A stretch of 64,000 nt of DNA. Origin: Pseudonocardia humida (lineage in GTDB: Bacteria > Actinomycetota > Actinomycetes > Mycobacteriales > Pseudonocardiaceae). Under the pieces are notes generated by a model. The model saw only the letters and a list, made by a program, of their open reading frames with translations. It was not told the DNA's origin and ran no database searches. Both the position numbers and the translations under genes were made by a program. The stretch covers positions 1 to 64,000 of the forward strand of contig NZ_JAGSOV010000073.1 of NCBI RefSeq assembly GCF_023898865.1, written 5' to 3'. Positions 8,183 through 15,641 of this stretch are shown here, in pieces (the stretch's first letter is position 1; each line of letters opens with the position of its first letter).

Positions 8183-8938
8183 TTACTGGATGCTGCGGCC
8201 GCCGTCGACGTCCAGGCAGACGCCGGTGAGGAAGCCGGCCTGGTCGCAGGCCAGGAAGACGATGGCGGTGGCGACGTCGCGGGCGGATGCGGTGCGCGCC
8301 ATCGGGATGCCGGCCACCCAGTCCGCGCGCAGGTCGTCGGGCAGGGCGGCCGACCCGGTGAGGCTCTTGACGAAGCCGGTCTCGGCGATCACCGGGTTGA
8401 CCGCGTTGACCCGCACGTCGGGGGCGACCTCGACGGCGAGGCCGCGGGTCAGCGTGATGACCGCGCCCTTGGTGGCGTTGTAGACGGTCAGGCCCGGCCG
8501 CGGGCGCTTCGCCGCGATCGAGGCGACGTTGACGACCACTCCCCCGCCCCGGCGGCGCAGCGCGGGCACGGCGTACTTGCAGCCGAGGAACACGCTGCGC
8601 ACGTTGACGGCGAGCTGCCGGTCGACCGCCTCGACGTCGAGGTCGACCAGTGCGCCCGCGCGGTGCGGCACCCCGGCGTTGTTCACCATGACGTCGACGC
8701 CGCCGAACGCCGACTCGGCGGTCTCGACGAGCCCGCGCACGGCGTCCGCGTCGGTCACGTCGGTGGTGACCGCGATGGCCGACGGCAGGCCGGCGGCCAC
8801 CTCCTGGGCCCCCGCGGAGTCGATGTCGGAGACGACGACGTGCGCCCCGGCGTCGGCGAAGGCCCGCGCGGTCGCCGACCCGAACCCGCCCGCGGCGCCG
8901 GTCACGACGACGACCTTGTTCTCGAACGACAGCTCCAT
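8183..8938 (-). CDS. SDR family oxidoreductase
   Basis: This is a classical 251-residue short-chain dehydrogenase. The dinucleotide motif TGAAGGFGSA is at about 13-22, VNNAG near 85-89, and the active site has VNVASIAAKRPRPGLTVYNA followed by TKGA, giving the Ser, Tyr and Lys. It ends in the usual VCLDVDGG. ATG 8938 has CAGGAG upstream. It lies between the lyase and the transporter on the same strand with short gaps, so it is probably in one operon. The likely role is oxidation of a hydroxy-acid intermediate; the substrate is inferred only from context. Confidence 0.92.
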   Translation of the reverse strand: MELSFENKVVVVTGAAGGFGSATARAFADAGAHVVVSDIDSAGAQEVAAGLPSAIAVTTDVTDADAVRGLVETAESAFGGVDVMVNNAGVPHRAGALVDLDVEAVDRQLAVNVRSVFLGCKYAVPALRRRGGGVVVNVASIAAKRPRPGLTVYNATKGAVITLTRGLAVEVAPDVRVNAVNPVIAETGFVKSLTGSAALPDDLRADWVAGIPMARTASARDVATAIVFLACDQAGFLTGVCLDVDGGRSIQ

Positions 8939-8965
8939 GCCAGCTCCTGCGGCTCGGGTTCCGGG

Positions 8966-10366
8966 TCAGTGGGGTGCGGTCATCCGCCGCGGGTCGAGCA
9001 GCTCGCGCAGCTCGTCCTCCGGCAGGTCGGTGCGCTCGCGGGCGACCTCGCGGATCGTGCGCCCGCTGCGACGGGCCTCGGCGGCGATGGCGGCCGCCTC
9101 GTCGTAGCCCAGGCGCGGGGCCAGCGCGGTGGCCGTCATGAGGCTGCGCTCGACCGCGGCCGGTCCGGCGTCGGTGGCCCGGATCCCGACGACGCACCGG
9201 TCGGCGAACACGCTCGCCGCGCCGGACAGCAGCTCGATCGACTCCAGCAGGCAGTAGGCGGCCACCGGGGTCATCACGGTGAGCTCGAAGTTCCCGCGGC
9301 CGCCGGCCAGCGCGATGGCGGCGTCGTTGCCGCTCACCTTGGCCGCGACCTGGCAGACGGCCTCGGCGACGATCGGGTTGGTCTTCCCCGGCATGATCGA
9401 CGAGCCCATCGACAGGCTCGGCACCTCGATCTCGGCCAACCCCGTGCGGGGCCCGCTGCTCATCCAGCGCACGTCGTCGGCGATCTTGAGCAGGCTCACC
9501 GCGGCCGTGCGCAGCGCACCCGAGGCGAACACCACGGCGTCGAGGTTGTTCTGGGCCTGGAAGTGGTTCCCGGTCTCGCGCAGCTCCACCGCGAACTCCT
9601 CGACCAGCGCCGCGACGACCCGGCCGGCGAACTCGGGGTGGGTGTTGAGCCCGGTCCCGACCGCGGTGCCGCCCAGCGCCACCTCGGCGAGGCCGCGCTG
9701 GGCGGCGCGGAGCCGCTCGAGGCTGCGTTCGACCTGGCCGGCGTGGCCCAGGAACTCCTGCCCGAGCCGGATCGGCACCGCGTCCTGCAGGTGGGTGCGC
9801 CCGGTCTTGACCACCCCGTCGGTGGCCCGGGCGACCGCCCGCAGGGACTGCGCGAGGTGGGCGAACGCGGGCACCAGCCGGTGGGTGATCGCCGTCTGCG
9901 CGGCGAGGTGCACGACGGTGGGGGTCACGTCGTTGGACGACTGCCCGCGGTTGACGTGGTCGTTGGGGTGGACCGGGTGCTTGGCGCCCAGCGGCGCGCC
10001 CAGCAGCTGGTTCGCCCGGTTGGCGATGACCTCGTTGGCGTTCATGTTGGTGTTGGTGCCGCTGCCGGTCTGGAACACGTCGACCCGGAAGTGGCCGTCG
10101 AGCAGCCCGTCGGCGACCTCGCCCGCGGCGATCGCGATGGCCTCGGCGAGCGCCGGGTCGACCAGCCCGAGGCCGGCGTTGACGCGAGCGGCGGCCCGCT
10201 TGAGCGACCCGAGGCCGCGCAGGTAGCCGCGCGGCAGGCGCAGGTCGCTGATGGTGAACGTCTCGATCGCGCGCTGGGTCTGCGCCCCCCACAGGGCGCC
10301 GTCCGGCACGGCCACCGTCCCGCCGAAGTCGACCTCCTGCCGGGAACCCGCCAACCGCAGCGCCAT
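8966..10366 (-). CDS. Class II fumarate hydratase / aspartate ammonia-lyase family enzyme
   Basis: The 466-residue protein belongs to the fumarase C/aspartase superfamily: FQTGSGTNTNMNANEVIANR, HPNDHVNRGQSSNDVTPT, KTGRTHLQDAVPIRLGQEF and the signature GSSIMPGKTNPIVAEAVCQ. The stretch GNDAAIALAGGRGNFELTVM resembles fumarases more than aspartases, but the choice of water or ammonia cannot be settled here. ATG 10366 has GGAG upstream. A GTG at 10411, overlapping the aldehyde dehydrogenase stop as GTGA, would add 15 residues and cannot be excluded. Placement in a catabolic operon suggests a role apart from the housekeeping TCA enzyme. Confidence 0.9.
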   Translation of the reverse strand: MALRLAGSRQEVDFGGTVAVPDGALWGAQTQRAIETFTISDLRLPRGYLRGLGSLKRAAARVNAGLGLVDPALAEAIAIAAGEVADGLLDGHFRVDVFQTGSGTNTNMNANEVIANRANQLLGAPLGAKHPVHPNDHVNRGQSSNDVTPTVVHLAAQTAITHRLVPAFAHLAQSLRAVARATDGVVKTGRTHLQDAVPIRLGQEFLGHAGQVERSLERLRAAQRGLAEVALGGTAVGTGLNTHPEFAGRVVAALVEEFAVELRETGNHFQAQNNLDAVVFASGALRTAAVSLLKIADDVRWMSSGPRTGLAEIEVPSLSMGSSIMPGKTNPIVAEAVCQVAAKVSGNDAAIALAGGRGNFELTVMTPVAAYCLLESIELLSGAASVFADRCVVGIRATDAGPAAVERSLMTATALAPRLGYDEAAAIAAEARRSGRTIREVARERTDLPEDELRELLDPRRMTAPH

Positions 10367-10407
10367 CGGCTCCGCACTCCGCCTCGGCGGTTCGCTCGCG
10401 AGCTCGC

Positions 10408-11892
10408 TCACCGGCCCACGTCCACCGCGACGTACTTGACCTCGAGGTACTCCTCGATGCCTGCGCTGCCGCCCTCCCGGCCCAGACCCGAGCGCTTCAT
10501 CCCGCCGAACGGGGCGGCCGGGTTGGACACGAAGCCGCGGTTGAGCCCGACCATGCCGGTCTCCAGGCCCTCGGCCAGCCGGATCGCCCGGCCGATGTCG
10601 CGCGTGTAGACGTAGCTCACCAACCCGGACTCGGTGTCGTTGGCCCGCTGCAGCACCTCCTGCTCGTCGGTGAAGGTGGAGATCGGCGCGACCGGTCCGA
10701 AGATCTCCTCGCGGGCCATGCGCGCGGAGGCCGGGACGTCGGTCAGCACGGTGGGCGGGTAGAAGTAGCCCGGGCCGGGGGGCACCGCGCCGCCGGTGCG
10801 GACGCGGGCGCCGCGGCCGACGGCGTCCTCGACGAGCGCGGCGACCTTGTCGCGCTGGACGGCGTCGATGAGCGGGCCGACGTCCACACCGTCGTCGACG
10901 CCACGACCCACCACGAGCGCGCCCATCCGGGCCGTGAGCCCCTCGGTGAACTCCTCGGCCACGTCCGCGTGCACGTGGAACCGGTTGGCCGCGATGCACG
11001 CCTCGCCGACGTTGCGCATCTTGGCGACCACCGCGCCCTCCACCGCGGCCTCGACGTCGGCGTCCGCGCACACGATGAACGGGGCGTTGCCGCCCAGCTC
11101 CATCGACGTGCGCAGCACCTGGTCGGCCGAGCTCGCGATCAGCGTGCGCCCGACCTCGGTCGAGCCGGTGAACGACAGCTTGCGCAGCCGGGGGTCGTGG
11201 AGCAGGGGCCCGGCGACCGCCGCGGGCGAGGAGGTGGTCACGACGTTGAGCACGCCGTCGGGCAGGCCCGCCTCGGCCAGCACCGAGGCCAGCGCCAGCG
11301 CGGTGAGCGGGGTCTGCTCGGCCGGCTTGAGGATCATCGTGCAGCCGGCCGCGACCGCGGGCCCGATCTTGCGGGTGGGCATGGCCAGCGGCACGTTCCA
11401 CGGCGTGATCAGCAGGCTCGGGCCCACCGGCTGGCGCATCAGCAGGATCCGCCCCGAGCCGGCGGGGTCGACCGTCCAGTCGCCGCGGATGCGCACGGCC
11501 TCCTCGGCGAACCAGCGGAGGAACTCCGCGCCGTAGGCCACCTCGGCCCGCGACTCGGCCAGCGACTTGCCCATCTCCAGGGTGATCAGCAGCGCGATCT
11601 CCTCGGTGCGCGCCACGAGGATCTCGTAGGCGCGGCGCAGGACCTCGCCCCGCTCGCGCGGCGGGGTCGCGGCCCACCCGCCCTGCGCCGCCGACGCCGC
11701 GGCGAGCGCGTCGAGGGCGTCCTCCGCGGTACCGTCGGCGACCTCGCAGAGCGCCGCCCCGGTGGCCGGGTCCTCCACCGCGAACGTCCGCCCGCCGGTC
11801 GCCTCGCGGAATCGGCCGCCGACGAGCAGGCCCTTCTCGATCCGGTCGAGCACCGCGGTCGCCGGGACCGGTGCGGGAATGGTGGCGGTCAT
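10408..11892 (-). CDS. NAD(P)-dependent aldehyde dehydrogenase (succinate-semialdehyde dehydrogenase-like)
   Basis: The 494-residue protein is a full-length aldehyde dehydrogenase: TPWNVPLAMPTRKIGPAVAA for cofactor binding, FTGSTEVGR, the general-base region MELGGNAPFIV, and the catalytic-cysteine region NVGEACIAANRFHV. Overall it is closest to the succinate-semialdehyde/benzaldehyde dehydrogenase branch. ATG 11892 was chosen because GAGG lies about 11 bases upstream and the family pattern begins soon after; the open frame extends to 11949. It is the first gene of the leftward operon and divergent from the LysR gene. Confidence 0.92.
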   Translation of the reverse strand: MTATIPAPVPATAVLDRIEKGLLVGGRFREATGGRTFAVEDPATGAALCEVADGTAEDALDALAAASAAQGGWAATPPRERGEVLRRAYEILVARTEEIALLITLEMGKSLAESRAEVAYGAEFLRWFAEEAVRIRGDWTVDPAGSGRILLMRQPVGPSLLITPWNVPLAMPTRKIGPAVAAGCTMILKPAEQTPLTALALASVLAEAGLPDGVLNVVTTSSPAAVAGPLLHDPRLRKLSFTGSTEVGRTLIASSADQVLRTSMELGGNAPFIVCADADVEAAVEGAVVAKMRNVGEACIAANRFHVHADVAEEFTEGLTARMGALVVGRGVDDGVDVGPLIDAVQRDKVAALVEDAVGRGARVRTGGAVPPGPGYFYPPTVLTDVPASARMAREEIFGPVAPISTFTDEQEVLQRANDTESGLVSYVYTRDIGRAIRLAEGLETGMVGLNRGFVSNPAAPFGGMKRSGLGREGGSAGIEEYLEVKYVAVDVGR

Positions 11893-12036
11893 CGTATCGA
11901 GATCCTCACTTTCGGTGTCCGACTTCTGCTGCACGCTCACGGTGCCCACCGCAGTGGACTCCTGTCACGCTCGCCGGGAATGGCGGTGGACCGCGGCGGC
12001 GGAAAACCCCCCGATGACACCCGCCGTGGCCTGGAC

Positions 12037-12063
12037 GTATTCACGATCGGGGGTCGGGTATTC
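12037..12063. promoter_or_regulatory. Direct repeat GTATTC(A), possible LysR binding site
   Basis: GTATTCAC at 12037-12044 and GTATTCAA at 12058-12065 are direct repeats whose starts are 21 bp apart, two helical turns. They lie in the gap between the LysR gene and the divergent aldehyde dehydrogenase operon. This AT-richer patch stands out locally. Binding is inference. Confidence 0.35.
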
Positions 12064-12104
12064 AATTCCGGTCGGGTCGGGCGTTGCCGGCGTAGGATGC
12101 CGCC

Positions 12105-13022
12105 GTGCTGCCCGCGTCCGTGTCGATCGCCGCGGAACTGATCCCCCGACTCGCACTGCTGCACGCGATGACCGAGCACGGCCACCTGAGCGCGGCCGCG
12201 GAGTCGATCGGGGTGCCCCAACCCACCGCCACGCGCTGGCTCGACGCCCTCAACCGGTCCGTCGGGGTGGCACTGACCGAACGGGTCGGGCGCCGCGTCG
12301 AGCTCACCCCGGCCGGCCACGCGCTGGCCGAGACGGCCGGCGCGGTCCACCGCGAGCTGGCGATGGGCGTGGCCCGGGCGATCGAGGCCGCCGACCCCGG
12401 GCGCGGCCAGATCGTGTTCGGCTTCCTGCGCACGCAGGGCTCCACCCGAGCGCCCGAGCTGCTGCGCGGCTACCGCGCGGTCCGTCCCCGGGTCCGGTTC
12501 TCGCTGGTCCAGGCCGGGCACGAGGAGCTGGTCGAACAGCTGCACGCCGGCAGCATCGACATCGCCTTGACCGCGCTGCGCCCGACGGACACCGAGGTCG
12601 AGGCCATCGAGCTGTTCCGGGAGCCGTTCGTGCTGGTGGCCCCGGTCGAGCACCGGCTGGCCCGGCGGCCGATGGTGCACCTGCGCGACGTCCGCGACGA
12701 GACCTTCGTCGGCCTCAGCGCCGGGATCGCGCTGCGCCGCCCGGTCGACGAGATGTTCCGCGCGGCCAGGATCCGGCCGCGCTACGGCTTCGAGACCGAG
12801 GAGGTGGAGACCGTGCGCGGCCTCGTCGCCGCCGGTGTCGGGGTCGCGGTCCTGCCGTCCCGGCAGGGCGGCCCGAGCGCGGGCTCGATCGAGATCCCGA
12901 TCGCGCCCACGCGCTACCGGACGATCGGCCTGATCGTCTCCTCCCGCCGTCGGCCGACCCCGGCGGCGGACAGCTTCCGCCTCTGGGCCGCGAGCCTGCC
13001 CCGCGCGGTCGGGTCGGGCTGA
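12105..13022 (+). CDS. LysR family transcriptional regulator
   Basis: The 305-residue protein has an N-terminal winged helix (LIPRLALLHAMTEHGHLSAA, IGVPQPTATRWLDALNR, about 12-50), a linker helix, and a periplasmic-binding-like effector domain from about 95 (GRGQIVFGFLRTQGS, SIDIALTALRPTD, VRGLVAAGVGVAVLPSR). The start is GTG 12105 with AGGA upstream. It is divergent from the aldehyde dehydrogenase/lyase/SDR/transporter operon, the usual arrangement for a LysR regulator controlling its neighbours in response to a pathway metabolite. Confidence 0.92.
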   Translation: MLPASVSIAAELIPRLALLHAMTEHGHLSAAAESIGVPQPTATRWLDALNRSVGVALTERVGRRVELTPAGHALAETAGAVHRELAMGVARAIEAADPGRGQIVFGFLRTQGSTRAPELLRGYRAVRPRVRFSLVQAGHEELVEQLHAGSIDIALTALRPTDTEVEAIELFREPFVLVAPVEHRLARRPMVHLRDVRDETFVGLSAGIALRRPVDEMFRAARIRPRYGFETEEVETVRGLVAAGVGVAVLPSRQGGPSAGSIEIPIAPTRYRTIGLIVSSRRRPTPAADSFRLWAASLPRAVGSG

Positions 13023-13034
13023 GGCCGGGGTGGG

Positions 13035-14054
13035 TCAGTACGTGATGACGGCCTTGAAGCGCACCTCACCGGCGCCGGCCTTGGCGTGCGCCTCCTCCGC
13101 CCGCTCCTTGGGGAAGGTCTCGACCAGCGTCCGGACCTCGCCCCTGGCCACGAAGTCGAGGGCCTCGACGAGGTGCTCGATGGTGTTGTGCGCCGAGCCG
13201 ATGACCTGGTAGCTGTTCGAGGTCAGGGCGAGCGCCGGGAGGGCGAGCTCATCGGTGCCGATCCCCATCAGCACGACCTTCCCCCACGGCTTGAGCCCGT
13301 TCATCGCGTCGGCGACGGCGGCGTGCGAGCTGTTGGTGTGCAGCAGCACGTCGGCCCCGCCCGCCGCCTTGAGCGAGGCGCCGTCGGACACGACCTCGTC
13401 GGCGCCGAGCTCCAGGGCGAGGTCCTTCTTGTCGGGGCTGTGGGTCAGCGCGATGACGTGGAAGCCCGCGGCCTTCGCGTACTGCACGGCCAGGTGGCCC
13501 AGGCCACCGATGCCCGAGACCGCCACCCGGGCGCCCGGCTTGGGCTCGGCCCGGCGCAGGCCCGCCCAGACGGTGTAGCCGGCGCAGATGATGGGCGCGG
13601 CCTGTTCGTAGGACACCGCGTCGGGCAGCAGGACCGTCCCGCCGGCGTCGACCGCGACGTACTCGGCGTGCCCGCCGTCGACGGTGACCCCGGTCAGGGT
13701 GGGGCTGGCGCAGTTCGCGGCGGTCACGAAGCTGTTCGGGTGCTCCTCGTGGCAGAAGTCGCAGACCCCGCACATCTTCTGCGTCATGAACACCCCGACC
13801 CGGTCGCCGACCTCGCGCTTCGTCACGCCCTCGCCGACGGCGACGACCTCACCGGCGGCCTCGTGACCGGGGACGATCGGGAAGTCCCGGAACGACAGCA
13901 CCCCGTCGGAGAGCCACAGGTCGGTCCCGCAGATCGCGCAGGCGCGGACCCGCACCAGCACGTCGTTCGGCCCGACCTGCGGCACGGGCCGGTCCCGCAG
14001 TTCCCACCGGCCCTTCGCCTGGTCGACGACGACGGACTTCATCTTCGCGGTCAT
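13035..14054 (-). CDS. Zinc-dependent alcohol dehydrogenase
   Basis: The 339-residue MDR-type dehydrogenase has the catalytic zinc Cys in ACAICGTDLWLSDG (about 35-48), GHEAAGEVVAVG with the zinc His/Glu, and the NAD(P) fold GIGGLGHLAVQYAKA. The structural-zinc lobe is unusual: CGVCDFC is followed by HEEHPNSFVTAANC, so the fourth cysteine comes 14 residues after the third instead of about eight. ATG 14054 has CAGGAG upstream. Its stop is only 12 bases from that of the convergent LysR gene. The substrate is unknown. Confidence 0.92.
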   Translation of the reverse strand: MTAKMKSVVVDQAKGRWELRDRPVPQVGPNDVLVRVRACAICGTDLWLSDGVLSFRDFPIVPGHEAAGEVVAVGEGVTKREVGDRVGVFMTQKMCGVCDFCHEEHPNSFVTAANCASPTLTGVTVDGGHAEYVAVDAGGTVLLPDAVSYEQAAPIICAGYTVWAGLRRAEPKPGARVAVSGIGGLGHLAVQYAKAAGFHVIALTHSPDKKDLALELGADEVVSDGASLKAAGGADVLLHTNSSHAAVADAMNGLKPWGKVVLMGIGTDELALPALALTSNSYQVIGSAHNTIEHLVEALDFVARGEVRTLVETFPKERAEEAHAKAGAGEVRFKAVITY

Positions 14055-14506
14055 CTTCGGACTCCTGTTCTCGCTGGGCGGCACGTGATGTGGGCATGCG
14101 GAACGCAGCACGGTGGTGTTTCGGGGAACCGGAACACGGTCGGGCACACCGCTCCGCAACGGACTCGATTCTGCGGCACCCGAACCGGGGGGCGCATCCG
14201 AATGCCCTTCCCGGCACCTCGCGCGGCCGCCCGATGCGATTCTCCGACAGCCCGCCATCTGGGCCTATTCACCGATGGCGGTCACCTATCCACCTTTGTG
14301 GCGCGGCGGACGGGACGGGCGCGGCGTTCGTTCACCAACGTCCACCAGCCCAGCGGGAACGGCCATTGACCGGAGGGGTGGGGCCGTCGACACCGGGTCC
14401 GGGATCCCAGCCCAACGCGCTCGAACACGAGGTGCTCTTCGCGGCCGACAAGATCTCCCTTGCCGGATGGCCGGCCGGCGACCAGGTGGAGGCGCTGCTG
14501 CACGAC
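14055..14506. other. Intergenic region, about 450 bp
   Basis: This gap lies between the start of the alcohol dehydrogenase gene and the hairpin at 14507. Open frames here are Arg/Pro/Gly-rich, lack ribosome sites and match no family I know. The only protein-like stretch is a short piece on the + strand near 14425-14520, which may be a decayed gene end. It must hold the alcohol dehydrogenase promoter, but I see no clear -10/-35. Confidence 0.4.
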
Positions 14507-14546
14507 GAACGCCCGCCGAACCGTTCGTACGGTTCGGCGGGCGTTC
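14507..14546 (-). terminator. Strong hairpin terminator after the SDR-YCII gene
   Basis: The arms at 14507-14523 and 14530-14546 are perfect 17-bp inverted repeats (GAACGCCCGCCGAACCG and its complement). One more T-A pair in the loop leaves the tetraloop TCGT. It starts about 20 bases past the stop of the leftward gene. No T run follows, but this is the strongest hairpin in the window. Confidence 0.75.
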
Positions 14547-14566
14547 TCGTGTCGGGATCGGGACGC

Positions 14567-15535
14567 CTACTCCGGTGCGGACTGCAGGGCGCGGACCTCG
14601 ACCCGGGACTGCAGGGCGGCCGAGCACTGCTCGGCCCAGACGAGTGCCGCCTCCTGGTCGGCCGCCTCGATGATCCAGAAGCCGCCCACGTACTGGTCGG
14701 CCTTCACGAACGGCTCCGGGGTACGCCTGGGTCCGGCGCTCGTCGTCTCGACCGTGATCGCGGTCGACGGCGGCTCCAGACCGCCCGCGGTGACGAACGC
14801 GCCGGCCTCGTTCAGGTCGGTGTTGAACTTCTCCACCGCGGCCATCACCGCTTCCAGCTCAGCCGGGTCCATGTCCTGCATGGACTCCATCGTCGGCTCG
14901 TCGGCGGTGTCGTGCGGAAGGGTCAGGAAGTACTGGGTCATGGGACTCTGCTCCATCTCGAATCGTTGACGAACGGGTGAGGGGGTACTGGGGGCCGGAC
15001 CCGCGGCGAGCGACGCGGCGGTCCGCCCGAGCTCGGCGAGCGGGACCCCGGCGACCGGGAGCGCGACGACCCGGACGGCGTACGGCCCGAGCGCGTGCTC
15101 CCACCGCCTGCGCAACGCCTCGACGGCGGCCGCACCGGCGGCGACGTCGGGGACGCCGGGAAAGAGGATCACGCCGGATCCCTGCCGCGTCATGTGCCGT
15201 GCCACAGCCCGGGTGGTCAGGAACCGTGCGGTGATCCGGTCACCGCCGGGGGCCTCAGGGACGCCGGGTTCACCGACCGAGATGTCGACGAGCCCGGCCC
15301 GCCGGGCGGTGGCGTCGGCGTGGTCGTCGACCGCGGCCCCGTCGAACACGTCGACGACCGCGGTCTCGACCTGTCCCCCGGCCGCCCGGATCTCCGCGGC
15401 GACCGCGTCGAGCGGCCCCGGGCGTGGACCGACCAGGAAGCATCGGGCACCCTCAGCGGCGAGGCCCTTCGCCACCGCGCCGCCGATCCGGCCGCCCGCG
15501 CCGTACACGACGGCGGTCCTGTTCTCCAGGATCAT
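14567..15535 (-). CDS. Degenerate SDR domain fused in frame to a YCII-like domain
   Basis: One open frame of 322 residues starts at ATG 15535, which has GGGAGG upstream. Residues 1 to about 190 are SDR-like: VVYGAGGRIGGAVAKGLAAE is the dinucleotide motif, and GVILFPG and VRVVALPVAG sit where the active-site strand and the PG motif belong. The NAG motif and the Ser-Tyr-Lys triad are lost, and about 50 residues are missing around them. Residues about 199-322 (MTQYFLTLPHDTADEPTMES onward) form a YCII/DGPF-like domain. An internal ATG at 14941 with GGAG ten bases upstream could make that domain alone, so this may be two genes that lost the stop between them. Confidence 0.6.
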   Translation of the reverse strand: MILENRTAVVYGAGGRIGGAVAKGLAAEGARCFLVGPRPGPLDAVAAEIRAAGGQVETAVVDVFDGAAVDDHADATARRAGLVDISVGEPGVPEAPGGDRITARFLTTRAVARHMTRQGSGVILFPGVPDVAAGAAAVEALRRRWEHALGPYAVRVVALPVAGVPLAELGRTAASLAAGPAPSTPSPVRQRFEMEQSPMTQYFLTLPHDTADEPTMESMQDMDPAELEAVMAAVEKFNTDLNEAGAFVTAGGLEPPSTAITVETTSAGPRRTPEPFVKADQYVGGFWIIEAADQEAALVWAEQCSAALQSRVEVRALQSAPE

Positions 15536-15641
15536 CTCGGCCTCCCCTGCCCGTCTCCGGTGTGCAGGACCCACCTTCGCGGCAGGCGGGCACCGGTCGC
15601 ATCGGTCGAGTGACTGGCGTACCGGCGGACGATGACCGGGT

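Noticed and set aside
8051..10609. 852-codon plus-strand frame
   Set aside because: It is the antisense shadow of the SDR and fumarase-type genes, with no domain seen.
14090..14980. Plus-strand frame across the gap after the alcohol dehydrogenase gene
   Set aside because: It runs through the terminator hairpin and opposite the YCII-like domain; no ribosome site. A short protein-like stretch near 14425-14520 was not enough to call a gene.
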